Part shown: positions 28,801 to 36,805 of the stretch, piece by piece
Layout of the letters: each line of letters opens with the position of its first letter
Position numbering within the stretch: the stretch's first letter is position 1
Source: JANQOZ01 sp045106555
GTDB lineage: Bacteria; Pseudomonadota; Gammaproteobacteria; Xanthomonadales; SZUA-38
DNA: 64,000 nt
Assembly: GCA_045106555.1 (NCBI GenBank)
Contig: JBGCET010000014.1
Span: forward strand, 62,001 to 126,000
Direction: 5' to 3'
Position numbers and translations under genes: made by a program
Notes under the pieces: model-generated
Told to the model about the DNA's origin: nothing
What the model saw: only the letters and a program-made list of their open reading frames with translations
Database searches by the model: none

Positions 28801-30539
28801 TGGAGCTGCTGGGCGCCAAACAGGTTGTCGCCAAAGGCCATTAAGAACAGGTCGCCGGTAATGTCGGGCAGAGCAACGGCATCTAACATCTGGGCAAAGC
28901 CATCGGCCCCGCTAATGATGGGATAAACCACCGGCGAGCTGCCGCTGTAGTCAACGGCCAACCCTAAATGTCGGGAGCTTTCCAGCGGCTGCGCCGATTG
29001 CACGGTAAGCCCGTCGTAAAGCACCTCGCCATTGATCGTCAGGGCAAGGCTTTGCCGGTCAGCGCCGGGCGCCTCAGTCAAGGCCGCCGCCGCGCTCCCC
29101 ACGCCGATGCCGAAATTGCCCCGTTGGCTGTTTCGCTCGGCTTCAAAATAATACCAGCCGGTTCCGCTCATCACCGTCTCGCTGGCGCGGGCTGAGCGCA
29201 CCAGCGAATCTTCAAAGGTGAGCGCTCTGCGGGTGGATCCGATCAGCACACTGGAATGCACGTCGCTGGATTCAAATACGGTTTCTGGCCCGCTGCCGGG
29301 GAAGGAACCGGCAAAAGACGCGCTGGTTCCTGCGTTGAATTCGTCGAGCAGGTTGAAGCCGTCTGTATCAGCATCATCGCTGGCGTTGGCAACCAACGGG
29401 TCGCTGCCGTAGGTCAGTTCGTACTGATCCGGCACCAGGTCACCGTCGCTGTCGGACAACAAGGGGTCGGTAAGGGATTCGTTGACCTCATACCCATCGG
29501 ATAAGCCGTCGTTGTCGGTATCAGCGTCGGTCGGGCTGGTCATCAGCACCATTTCTTCATCGTCGGTCAATCCATCATCGTCCGAATCGGGCACGACAAA
29601 GGTGATGAGTACGTCGAAGGTGATCGGGTTGCTCATGGCATCAAGCACCTGGGCGGTAATCACATGGGGCCCGGTGGTGGCTGAGGTAACGCTGAAGGTG
29701 GCACCCGTGCCGGTGTTGGCGCTGGCATTGTCAGACCATTGGATTTGCGCGGAAATATCCATCCCGGTTTCGTCATGGGCAAAGGCATTCAGAACCAGAG
29801 TTTGGCCAGTATCCACCGACTGTGCAGGTGTATTGATGCTTAACGTCGTGCGAGGCGTCCAGCCGCGAATTAGATTGGCGGCACTGGTAATTCCCGCGTT
29901 CAGCAAGATCGTGCGCGCGTCGTAGCGCATCGGCGTGTTTTGCAGGTCAGCCGCGCTATTGATGGTTTGTGAGGTTTGTGAGACCTGCCGTCCGTACACC
30001 AAAACGTGCAGCGGGTCGGTGACGTTCGGCATGGCTTGAGAGTAAAGGAGCTGATCGTCCACGATGACATGGACTTCTGGAGTAGAGCCGGAATAGTCCA
30101 GCGCCAGGCCAAAGGTATCTGCACTGGTGATGCTAGGGTCAGGGGAGGGAATCTGTTGGCTGTTGTTGTAAAAGATAAAGCCCGCCGTATTCACCCCGAG
30201 GCTCTGGTCGCTTCGTCCGCCGTAGCCCTCAGAGGGGGATTGTCCACTCAGGTCAGCCGTGGTGATCAGTTCGCTCGAGGTCGCGACGCCAAATCCATAG
30301 TTGCCAGAGACGCCGTTTCGGCGGCCTTCGTAGTAGAAAAAGCCGCTGTTGGGGGCGACGCTGTCAACGGACCGAACCCCGCGGTGTACCCCCAACCCAA
30401 AGGTGGCCGTCAGCGCGTCTGGGCTGAGAGTGACCGTTGGGTCTTTGTCTGCATCATTGAGAATGGTCGATGAGTGGGATAACCCAGGAAGGACCAGCAG
30501 GGTGACCGACAGAAGACAATGGATGAAAAAACGTGCCAT
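25863..30539 (-). CDS. Giant secreted surface protein with SPRY-like, TSP3 and cadherin-like domains
   Basis: A 1558-residue exported protein with a Sec signal (FIHCLLSVTLLVLPGLSHS). Three related SPRY-like beta domains occur near residues 40-225, 430-610 and 640-830, each with a (F/Y)YxExxRN...GxxGxGV core and a later LxxDYSG/YREARPxV strand. Calcium-binding thrombospondin type-3-like repeats (DSDDDGLTDDEE, DTDNDGLSDGYE, DTDGDGLNDGDE) sit at about 318-400 and 840-925. Cadherin/VCBS-like modules with LTEDAQVALDVLDNDTD begin near 1018. A DUF11-like module starts near 1405 (VSVSIVSLQQQ region). The protein ends with FESGFETPSAGLR, a variant FE tail. It is likely an adhesin or matrix protein. 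It is convergent with the upstream GT4 and has its own promoter region. Confidence 0.8.
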   Translation of the reverse strand: MARFFIHCLLSVTLLVLPGLSHSSTILNDADKDPTVTLSPDALTATFGLGVHRGVRSVDSVAPNSGFFYYEGRRNGVSGNYGFGVATSSELITTADLSGQSPSEGYGGRSDQSLGVNTAGFIFYNNSQQIPSPDPSITSADTFGLALDYSGSTPEVHVIVDDQLLYSQAMPNVTDPLHVLVYGRQVSQTSQTINSAADLQNTPMRYDARTILLNAGITSAANLIRGWTPRTTLSINTPAQSVDTGQTLVLNAFAHDETGMDISAQIQWSDNASANTGTGATFSVTSATTGPHVITAQVLDAMSNPITFDVLITFVVPDSDDDGLTDDEEMVLMTSPTDADTDNDGLSDGYEVNESLTDPLLSDSDGDLVPDQYELTYGSDPLVANASDDADTDGFNLLDEFNAGTSASFAGSFPGSGPETVFESSDVHSSVLIGSTRRALTFEDSLVRSARASETVMSGTGWYYFEAERNSQRGNFGIGVGSAAAALTEAPGADRQSLALTINGEVLYDGLTVQSAQPLESSRHLGLAVDYSGSSPVVYPIISGADGFAQMLDAVALPDITGDLFLMAFGDNLFGAQQLQINAGDDPDNHPFQFPAGYLLFTDGVPGAEFMGSGWALANAYNGRVQPPQQTEVLLQLDDNSGAGITLGPQNLSVAYDIDQKMGVRANQGMIDEFRYFEASRLLATIIIGSDEGFGIGQGLITEFGRINPYPFDPEQPSMSTNSINGIWQNLNQVGNYDTSTFHYGFAVDYREARPTVYLIIEDQVVYTMLLPDVFTPLFPFLYGNTQGMGVFATEINFGASPFQYSPRTAMENANIPFNGFVSGWGDVNSDLDADNLRDSDEVANSGDTLNPDTDGDGLNDGDEFHVHGTSVSSRDTDTDGVPDGYELAVGTDPLIDDAAGDINTNGSSNLDDYLNGTGLPEAPPVVTIFEDDMTIEVDDTLMLRASVSDVIDPSLLGTISWSDSISSATATGRDFSAMLLPGVHVITAQATDSEGNIGMDQVTITVINTNDPPVGLDDQFNLTEDAQVALDVLDNDTDIDGHSLTISAIQVPAELENNITNDGNQLQFDPAGDYDFLDQGEVLSPSLVFTYDITDSQPDEGTDTDITVTINLTGINDAPRGTIPTLDVIQDLVFNVSLSDFITDPELHAITYALVSGPASGQAMISNDGELSYTPVIGFTGQVDLTFSAFDGTATAQFVVNLDVQPRPTTDDGPIAAVEDTIMNTGDVLSNDFLAMGPSSLAGFDAASAQGGVVDSQGDGTFNYTPPQDYFGPDSFVYRIAANSRLYEATVTIEVAAANDRPTFDVLGDQSHSAGQSGTIVLENFISQVLTGPANEQSTQSIVGAGATVTSDPGSIIDAASLDPSGQFSYDLNGRAGTAVIELTISDDGGSANNGQPVSLPVPVSITVSNALDVGVSIVSLQQQVDPGGELEFLVTVSNLGTTDAMTISATSNLSDAAFFARTTWECGPVQNAVCVPPPAGELTATLDLPVGSSISLIQTVTIVEDTELDTVTNTMTLRTTPIQIDVNATNDSSSTTVGVVQVMFESGFETPSAGLR

Positions 30540-30707
30540 GGGTGCTCGACTTCAGATAATCCGGCGTGTGCGCCTTCAGAAGCCTTAAATCTAGTAGATA
30601 AACCGGGTTTATTCCAGTGATCAGAAATATCCGTAACAATGGTTGGCACAAACCTCCTGCCAACCGTTGGCTTGTTACCTAAGGTATTGACCGCAAACGC
30701 AGAAATT

Positions 30708-30732
30708 CATGAGGGGGTGTACTCCCCTCATG
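30708..30732 (-). terminator. Terminator-like hairpin after the miaB-to-GT2 operon
   Basis: CATGAGGGG (30708-30716) and CCCCTCATG (30724-30732) form a perfect 9-bp stem with a 7-nt loop, 6 nt beyond the GT2 stop codon. On the minus strand it is followed by AATTTCT, a weak U-rich stretch. Confidence 0.5.
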
Positions 30733-30738
30733 GATCGT

Positions 30739-31887
30739 TCAGGCAGCAGAATCCTGTTTCCAGGTCACGTCGATATTGCCGCGGATAAACGCCACCAGAG
30801 CCACCGCAGCGGCAGTGTTCAGGGCTAGAAACGTGGCGCAAACACCGACGATTTTGACCCGTTTCAGGTGCTCTGGCCAGATCAAGCCCGCGCCGGCGAT
30901 GGCGTAAAACAGGACCTGCAGCCAGCCCACTATTATGACGATGCTCAAGGGGTGGGCAAGGCAGCAGATCAACAGCATCAGCAGTGCCCAGGGCACGGCA
31001 AGCCGGGCCAGTTTGTGGGACATGAACTGCAACCAAGCTGGGTTTTTGCTTGGGCTCAGCAGCCAGAGATTGCGCCTGAGGGATTGAAAATTGCCCGTCA
31101 AGGTGCGGACCTTTCGGCGCCATTCGCCGCTGATACTGGCCTCGGCTTGGTCGTAGACCACCGCCCCGTCGAGCAAAATCGTGCGCTGGCCTCGGCGCAA
31201 GGTTCTGATCGGAATTTCAAAGTCATCCAAAATGGTGTCGCTGGCCAAATGACCAAAATCATCGATGCCAATCGCGTACAGGGCGCCACTGGCGCCGACC
31301 GTGGAGAAAAACCGCGACTCGCTGCGTCTGATGGCTTTTTCATACCGCCAATAAAGACCGATGGGAGCCTGGGAGCCGTCCGGTTGAACCTGCACCAGTT
31401 CGCCGCCAGCCACGCCGACAGCAGGGTCAGAGAGGGCTTTGACCAGGTCCTCAATGGCGTTGGCTGACAGCGGCTGGCGCACGTCGGTGAGCACCACCAC
31501 TTCGGTGTCTTCATCGAGATGGGTTCTTGCCAGATTCAATGCTGATGGTTTGCCCGCGCGGGACTCAAGTTCATGGAACGCGACGTCGGTTTGCTGCTGC
31601 ATGAACTGGCGAGTGGGCTCATCAATCCCGTCGGCAACAAACAACCAACGAGTGCGCTCCAGCGGATAGCTTTGCTGGCGCAGACTGGCCAGCTTCTCTT
31701 CTAGAAAACGGGCACCGTTATGGGTTGGGATGACCACGCTGACAACAGGACGATAACCCTCCACGGGCTGTACAGGTTTTGGTCGAATTCTGGCCAAGGC
31801 CGCCACGAGCAGTGGATACCCGAAGTAGGTATAGCCGATCAGGCCGGCGGCGAAAACCATCGTTAGATTCAGGGCCAGATATTGCAT
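30739..31887 (-). CDS. Membrane GT2-family glycosyltransferase
   Basis: A 382-residue processive-type GT2 enzyme. One N-terminal helix (LALNLTMVFAAGLIGYTYFG) precedes the GT-A domain: VVSVVIPTHNGARFLEEKLASL, LFVADGIDE, GKPSALNLA, VVVLTDVRQPLS (the DxD-like site), then DDFEIPIRTLRRG and a QxxRW-like EWRRKVRTLTGN segment. Three to four C-terminal helices follow. This is the layout of poly-GlcNAc or hyaluronan synthase-like proteins. ATG 31887 overlaps the stop of the upstream DUF4105 gene in a TGATG junction, so translation is coupled and the two products may work together at the membrane. The sugar is unknown. It is the last gene of the miaB operon here. Confidence 0.82.
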   Translation of the reverse strand: MQYLALNLTMVFAAGLIGYTYFGYPLLVAALARIRPKPVQPVEGYRPVVSVVIPTHNGARFLEEKLASLRQQSYPLERTRWLFVADGIDEPTRQFMQQQTDVAFHELESRAGKPSALNLARTHLDEDTEVVVLTDVRQPLSANAIEDLVKALSDPAVGVAGGELVQVQPDGSQAPIGLYWRYEKAIRRSESRFFSTVGASGALYAIGIDDFGHLASDTILDDFEIPIRTLRRGQRTILLDGAVVYDQAEASISGEWRRKVRTLTGNFQSLRRNLWLLSPSKNPAWLQFMSHKLARLAVPWALLMLLICCLAHPLSIVIIVGWLQVLFYAIAGAGLIWPEHLKRVKIVGVCATFLALNTAAAVALVAFIRGNIDVTWKQDSAA

Positions 31888-32999
31888 CACGCCAGTTCTT
31901 CTTTAGGCCGGGTAGGGCGCCACTGTAACAACAGCAATGCAAGCAGTTGAAATCCCCCCAGGCTCCACTGAACGCTGCCCTGGCTCAGGAATAGTCCAGC
32001 CACCATGCAAAGAACAATCAGCCAGCCGAGCACACCGCGTGCGGGTCCGGAAATGAATGCCCACACCAACAACAACGGTGACATCGCAAGGATCATGGGG
32101 TTTGCCGCTGCGGCCCAGTGGTCGGTGCCCCACCAAAGTGTCAGCATCGTCAGTCCAAGGAGGCCGCTAAGGCTGGCCCAGACAACGCCCGGCAGATGTG
32201 AGCGCCACAGCATCGCCATGATGGCTGCGCCAACCACTGCAAACGCAGCTATCCAGAACGCCCAGGGGGAGCTGTAGGGTAGCCCTTCGGACACCACGGT
32301 GGTTGACTCCACCAACGGGCCCGGTGTCCCTTCAAGCCCGGGCAGCCCCTCCAGACTGTGCTGAAGGTGGTCAGGAAGGTAGGCCATTGCCCATTGCGAA
32401 ATGGGTTTGTCGACAGGCTTGCCCAGCCCAAGATTGGCGCCAACATGCATCCAGGGCAGGGCAGCGGAATATTGGCTGAGGCTGCTGCGATAGGTTTGTT
32501 CTGTTGAGCCTTCGGGAAAGGCTGCCTTGAGCGCGCCGCGGGTGGCTATATTCAATGCATCGCGGACTTTTGTTGAGCAATTTTGGCGAAAATAGTCGTA
32601 CTGGTAACTGGCGTTTTCTTCTCTCCGATGCTCCTCAAGGTGGAAGAGCAGTCGTTGCTTCTGGGAGGCGCTGAGATTCAGTGTTTGCACGCTGACCCGT
32701 CGACCATCCTGAATGTACCGGGCGATATCTTGGTCCGGATCAAATGCCTGCATTCGGTAGGTCATCAAACCGCGGACAAAATTCCATAAAAAATTAGGCT
32801 GCTCGAAATCAAACAGGCCGAAATTATAGATGGCTTGAAATGGGCCGGCGGGGTCTTGCAACAACAGCGCGTTATGGCCGAATGCCTGCCAGGAAAACGG
32901 ACCCGGACCCACCGTAACCAGAGATACCTTCAGTTGGCCTGGGTCCAGCGTTTGGCTGGTTCCCGGTGTTGACAGACAAAGCGCCAGTATCACCGGCAC
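31887..32999 (-). CDS. DUF4105 / Lnb_N-type membrane protein at the lnt position
   Basis: A 370-residue protein with a short N-terminal signal, a periplasmic domain of about 220 residues and four or five C-terminal helices. The domain has WQAFGHNALLLQD (His42), IYNFGLFDF and DYFRQNCSTKVRDAL (Cys141), the His and Cys pattern of DUF4105, a papain-like fold which I recall has been renamed the N-terminal periplasmic domain of Lnb, a lipoprotein N-acyltransferase. The gene sits directly after corC, 5 nt away, where most gammaproteobacteria have apolipoprotein N-acyltransferase lnt. It may therefore replace Lnt and finish lipoprotein maturation. The start is GTG 32999; the signal is short, so an upstream rare start is possible. 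The lipoprotein role is inference from family and position. Confidence 0.75.
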   Translation of the reverse strand: MPVILALCLSTPGTSQTLDPGQLKVSLVTVGPGPFSWQAFGHNALLLQDPAGPFQAIYNFGLFDFEQPNFLWNFVRGLMTYRMQAFDPDQDIARYIQDGRRVSVQTLNLSASQKQRLLFHLEEHRREENASYQYDYFRQNCSTKVRDALNIATRGALKAAFPEGSTEQTYRSSLSQYSAALPWMHVGANLGLGKPVDKPISQWAMAYLPDHLQHSLEGLPGLEGTPGPLVESTTVVSEGLPYSSPWAFWIAAFAVVGAAIMAMLWRSHLPGVVWASLSGLLGLTMLTLWWGTDHWAAAANPMILAMSPLLLVWAFISGPARGVLGWLIVLCMVAGLFLSQGSVQWSLGGFQLLALLLLQWRPTRPKEELA

Positions 33000-33004
33000 C
33001 CAGG

Positions 33005-33850
33005 TCAGTCCTTTGATGTTGAAAGCCCCAGCATGAGCAACCGCCGACTGTCGGCTTTGACGATGGTGAACGTGTGATCGCCCACCGCAACCTTTTCTCC
33101 GGTTTCAGGGAGTCGCCCCAATTCACCGGTGACCAGTCCTCCTACGGTGTCAAAATCGGCATCGGGAAGCTCGGCGGAAAAATGATCGTTGAAATCATCA
33201 ATCGGGGTTAGCGCGTCAATGGAGTACTGCCCATTGTCAGCGGCGCGAATGAATTCGACCTGCTCCTCGTCATATTCATCACCAATTTCGCCAACAATTT
33301 CCTCCAGCACGTCCTCAATGGTGATGAGTCCAGCGACCCCGCCGTATTCATCAACCACAACCGCCATATGGTTTCTTGAGCTGCGGAAATCTTCCAGCAA
33401 TACATTCAGACGTTTGCTTTCGGGGATAAAGGCAACATCCCGTTGAATCTGCTCCAGGCTGAAGCCGTCGGCATGGTCAAAAAAACGCAGGAGGTCTTTG
33501 GCCAGAAGAATGCCAACAACCTCATCTTTATCGTCTTTGATGACTGGGAAGCGGGAATGTCCTGATTCGACAATCAGCGGCAACAGCTCTGCTAACGTCT
33601 GGCCCGCAGATACGCAAACCATTTGACCACGAGGGATCATTGCGTCTCTGACTTGCTGGGACGACACCTCCATGGCGCCTTCCAGCATGGCAAAGGTTTC
33701 CTTGTCGAGAATGTCCCGCTCCAACGATTCCTGGAGTAGTTTGAGAAGGTCTTCGCGGTTCCGAGGCTCGCCGCCGGTTAAGGCGTGGCCAAGCTTTTCC
33801 AGCCAGCTTTTCGGCTCGGAACCGTTGCTACTGGGTACGTCGTCGTTCAT
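33005..33850 (-). CDS. corC: CorC/YbeX-type CBS-domain protein
   Basis: A 281-residue cytoplasmic protein of the HlyC/CorC family without the membrane DUF21 domain, as in E. coli YbeX. It has two CBS modules: VRDAMIPRGQMVCVSAGQTL...SRFPVIKDDKDEVVGILLAKDLL, and SKRLNVLLEDF...AVVVDEYGGVAGLITIEDVLEEIVGEI. The C-terminal CorC_HlyC domain follows, with FNDHFSAELPDADFDTVGG and VGDHTFTIVKADSRRLLML. The family is linked to magnesium/cobalt handling and, for YbeX, to ribosome maintenance. It lies in the conserved miaB-phoH-ybeY-corC order, 66 nt after the ybeY stop. Confidence 0.95.
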   Translation of the reverse strand: MNDDVPSSNGSEPKSWLEKLGHALTGGEPRNREDLLKLLQESLERDILDKETFAMLEGAMEVSSQQVRDAMIPRGQMVCVSAGQTLAELLPLIVESGHSRFPVIKDDKDEVVGILLAKDLLRFFDHADGFSLEQIQRDVAFIPESKRLNVLLEDFRSSRNHMAVVVDEYGGVAGLITIEDVLEEIVGEIGDEYDEEQVEFIRAADNGQYSIDALTPIDDFNDHFSAELPDADFDTVGGLVTGELGRLPETGEKVAVGDHTFTIVKADSRRLLMLGLSTSKD

Positions 33851-33915
33851 ACGGCGATGGGGTGATAGCCCCTGTGTGGTAAGACCGCAAGTTTACCGCG
33901 ATAACCTGAGATACG

Positions 33916-34401
33916 CTACGGTTGCGCCGTGTCGTAAGGGTTGGGGAAACCTAGCTGTTTCAGCAGACGACATTCCTGGCTTTCCATGGTTTTCGCCTGT
34001 TCATCATGCTGATGATCAAAGCCCAATAAATGCAGAACGCCGTGGACCACCATATGAGCCAGATGTTGCTGGCGGGTTTTCTGCTGCTCCTGTGCCTCCC
34101 GGTCGATCACCGGCGCACAGATCAGCACGTCACCCAGAAGCCGTACGCCGACGGCTGGGTTAATGTCGGCGGGAAAGGAGAGAACGTTGGTCGGGTAGTG
34201 CTTGCCCGCAAACTGGCTGTGAGTGGCGGACATTTCCGTCTCGTCGCAGAGTCTGATATCCACTTCGCCCGTCTGCTCCAGGTCGAGCAGGACCTGGCTT
34301 GCCCATTGTTTTACCAGCTCCTGATTTACCCATCGGTGATCAATGGGGTCGCCGAAAGAGACTTCGATATGGGGCTCAGGCGTCGCTGTCACTTTGCGCA
34401 T
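33916..34401 (-). CDS. ybeY: Endoribonuclease YbeY, 16S rRNA maturation factor
   Basis: A 161-residue single-domain zinc endoribonuclease. The zinc motif is VVHGVLHLLGFDHQHDEQAKTME, which fits HGxLHLxGxDHxxDxxAxxME with three metal-binding His residues. ETEMSATHSQFAGKHYPTNVLSFP is the other family signature. It processes 16S rRNA 3' ends and acts in ribosome quality control. ATG 34401 is preferred to the TTG at 34434 because it gives the usual length and has CAGG upstream. It overlaps the end of phoH by 26 nt, consistent with coupling. Confidence 0.95.
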   Translation of the reverse strand: MRKVTATPEPHIEVSFGDPIDHRWVNQELVKQWASQVLLDLEQTGEVDIRLCDETEMSATHSQFAGKHYPTNVLSFPADINPAVGVRLLGDVLICAPVIDREAQEQQKTRQQHLAHMVVHGVLHLLGFDHQHDEQAKTMESQECRLLKQLGFPNPYDTAQP

Positions 34402-35359
34402 TAGCCTGATAAGCGTCAACGATGCGCTGGACAAGCGCGTGACGCACGACGTCTTTGGACTGAAAAAAGATAAAGCTGACGCCGGGGACCTGTTTCAAGA
34501 TGGAAATGACATTGGTCAGTCCAGAGGTCTGATGGCGGGGCAAGTCCACCTGTGTGACGTCCCCGGTAACCACAGCGCGGGATCCAAATCCCAGTCGGGT
34601 CAGGAACATTTTCATTTGCTCTACCGAGGTGTTTTGCGCTTCATCGAGGATAATAAAGGCATCGTTCAGCGTTCGCCCTCGCATGAACGCCAGCGGTGCC
34701 ACCTCGATCACGTTTCGCTCCATCAGTTTCTCGACCCGTTCAAAGCCCAGCATTTCATACAGGGCATCAAACAGCGGTCTGAGGTAGGGATCCACTTTTT
34801 GCGCCATGTCGCCCGGCAAGAAGCCCAGCCGCTCGCCGGCTTCAACGGCAGGTCTAACCAACACCAGCCTGGATACCTGTTGTTGTTCCAAAGCCTGCAC
34901 CGCGCAGGCGACAGCCAGAAACGTTTTTCCGGTTCCAGCCGGACCGATGCCAAAGGTGATATCGCTGTTGAAAATGTTTTTCAGGTAGGCCTGTTGGTTA
35001 GGTCCGCGCCCTGTAATCGTTCCACGCTTGGTGCGAATGCTGATGGTGTCTGCTGAATTGCCCGGCGGCGCTTCCACAGTGGCAGTTTGTAGCTGCAGAT
35101 TGACTTCTTCCCGACTCAAGCTCCCCTCAGCGGTTTTCTCATAAATAGCTCTTAGTACTCCGGCAGCCCGTTGGCTCCCTGCGCCCCTGACGGAAAACTG
35201 ACCGCCCCGGTTACTGATTTTCACTCCCAGTCGCTCCTCCACCTGGGTGATGTGGGTATTGTGTGGCCCGCACATGGCCGCCAGCCGATCCGAGTCCTGG
35301 GGCGAAAGGGTTAGTGAAACCGTCGAATCGGTATCGCTTTGTGAGGTTTCAGGCGGCAT
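34376..35359 (-). CDS. phoH: PhoH-like ATPase
   Basis: A PhoH/YbeZ family ATPase of 327 residues. The Walker A motif is FGIGPAGTGKTFLAVA, the Walker B motif is AFIILDEAQNTS, and the sensor-like region is SRAVVTGDVTQVDLP. An N-terminal KH-like part (VEERLGVKISNRGGQFSV) is normal for YbeZ. It is believed to be an RNA-related ATPase that works with YbeY. ATG 35359 overlaps the end of miaB by 11 nt; GTG 35377 is a possible alternative start. Confidence 0.93.
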   Translation of the reverse strand: MPPETSQSDTDSTVSLTLSPQDSDRLAAMCGPHNTHITQVEERLGVKISNRGGQFSVRGAGSQRAAGVLRAIYEKTAEGSLSREEVNLQLQTATVEAPPGNSADTISIRTKRGTITGRGPNQQAYLKNIFNSDITFGIGPAGTGKTFLAVACAVQALEQQQVSRLVLVRPAVEAGERLGFLPGDMAQKVDPYLRPLFDALYEMLGFERVEKLMERNVIEVAPLAFMRGRTLNDAFIILDEAQNTSVEQMKMFLTRLGFGSRAVVTGDVTQVDLPRHQTSGLTNVISILKQVPGVSFIFFQSKDVVRHALVQRIVDAYQANAQSDSDA

Positions 35360-36686
35360 GGGATTGTGCGCTGACACGCCCTCTCAGTGAGTTGGCCAAT
35401 GCCTGAGTGATTTCTACATCACAGAGTTGGCCGATAAGCGTCGGGGGGCCCTGGAAGTTAACGACCCGGTTATTTTCGGTTCGCCCGGCAAGTTCTTGAG
35501 GATCTTTCTTGGACGGGCCTTCGACTAAAATTGTTTGTGTGGAACCCACCATCGCCTCCGAGATGACAGCGGCCTGTTGGTTGATGAGTGCCTGTAGCGC
35601 AGCCAGACGACGTTTCTTGTCCTCTGGGGAGGTGTCATCCGCCAGTGCGGCGGCAGGGGTTCCCGGTCGCGCGCTGTAAATGAAGCTGAAGGACTGATCA
35701 AAATTCATTGCTTCAATGAGATCCATTGTGTTTTGAAAGTCAGCTTCCGTTTCACCGGGAAATCCGACAATAAAGTCCGATGACAGGGAGATATCCGGTC
35801 GAGCGGCTCGCAGCCGACGAATTTTTTGCTTGTATTCAATCGCCGTGTGACCCCGTTTCATGGCCGCCAAAATTCGGTCTGATCCGCTTTGTACGGGCAA
35901 GTGCAGATAGGATGCAAGCTCAGGTACATCGGCATAGGCCTCGATCAGGCGGTCGGTAAATTCCACTGGATGGGATGTCGTAAAGCGAATCCGTTCAACG
36001 CCATCGATTTGCGCCACCAGTCGGATCAACAGGGCCAGGTCGGCCTCTCCCCCGTCGTGCATTACCCCGCGGTACGCATTGACGTTCTGGCCCAGAAAAT
36101 TGATCTCCCGCACGCCTTGATCAGCAAGCTGAGCTGCTTCGGCAACAACGTCGTCAAATGGCCGGCTGATCTCTTCGCCGCGTGTATAGGGAACAACACA
36201 GAACGAGCAATACTTGCTGCATCCCTCCATCACCGAGACGAACGCGCTTGGACCCTGTTTGCGCGGTTCTGGCAGGTGGTCAAATTTCTCGATTTCGGGG
36301 AAAGACACGTCCACCGAGGGAACGCCGGTGTCCCGCACCTGATCGATCATCTTAGGTAAGCGGTGCAGCGTTTGGGGCCCAAAAACCAGATCAACATACG
36401 GCGCACGCTCAAGCAATGCCGCACCTTCCTGGCTGCCGACGCAACCACCAACCCCGATCACCACCTTGCGCTCCCCCTGCTTATGCTTGCGCCATCGGCC
36501 AAGCTGCGAAAACACCTTTTCCTGGGCTTTTTCCCGAATTGAACAGGTGTTGATAAGTATCACGTCCGCTTCTGACTCATCGTGGGTAAGAGTCAGGTTG
36601 TGAGAGGCCTGAAGCACGTCGGCCATCTTGGCTGAGTCGTACTCGTTCATCTGACAACCGTGGGTTTTGATGAAAAGCTTTTCCAT
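35349..36686 (-). CDS. miaB: tRNA-2-methylthio-N6-dimethylallyladenosine synthase
   Basis: A 445-residue radical-SAM methylthiotransferase that adds a methylthio group to i6A37 of tRNAs reading UNN codons. The N-terminal UPF0004 domain has its three cluster Cys residues in THGCQMNEYDS, NTCSIREKA and GGCVGSQEG. The radical SAM motif CSKYCSFC lies in EGCSKYCSFCVVPYTRG. The C-terminal TRAM domain (QTILVEGPSKKD to LIGQLCDVEITQA) binds tRNA. Length and all six Cys are normal. It is the first gene of the minus-strand operon and is divergent from the nucleotidyltransferase gene at 36806. Confidence 0.98.
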   Translation of the reverse strand: MEKLFIKTHGCQMNEYDSAKMADVLQASHNLTLTHDESEADVILINTCSIREKAQEKVFSQLGRWRKHKQGERKVVIGVGGCVGSQEGAALLERAPYVDLVFGPQTLHRLPKMIDQVRDTGVPSVDVSFPEIEKFDHLPEPRKQGPSAFVSVMEGCSKYCSFCVVPYTRGEEISRPFDDVVAEAAQLADQGVREINFLGQNVNAYRGVMHDGGEADLALLIRLVAQIDGVERIRFTTSHPVEFTDRLIEAYADVPELASYLHLPVQSGSDRILAAMKRGHTAIEYKQKIRRLRAARPDISLSSDFIVGFPGETEADFQNTMDLIEAMNFDQSFSFIYSARPGTPAAALADDTSPEDKKRRLAALQALINQQAAVISEAMVGSTQTILVEGPSKKDPQELAGRTENNRVVNFQGPPTLIGQLCDVEITQALANSLRGRVSAQSHAA

Positions 36687-36805
36687 CTATGGTTTCCGGG
36701 GCGGGCAAACAGGAAAACGTAGCGGTTTTTAACGTTTTACGCAATCGTATTCGGGGAAAAAAGGCTAAACTGGCGACTTTGCCGCAACCGCGGGATAGGA
36801 AACAC

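Noticed and set aside
34343..35056. 237-codon plus-strand open frame
   Set aside because: Antisense to phoH and ybeY; no motif.
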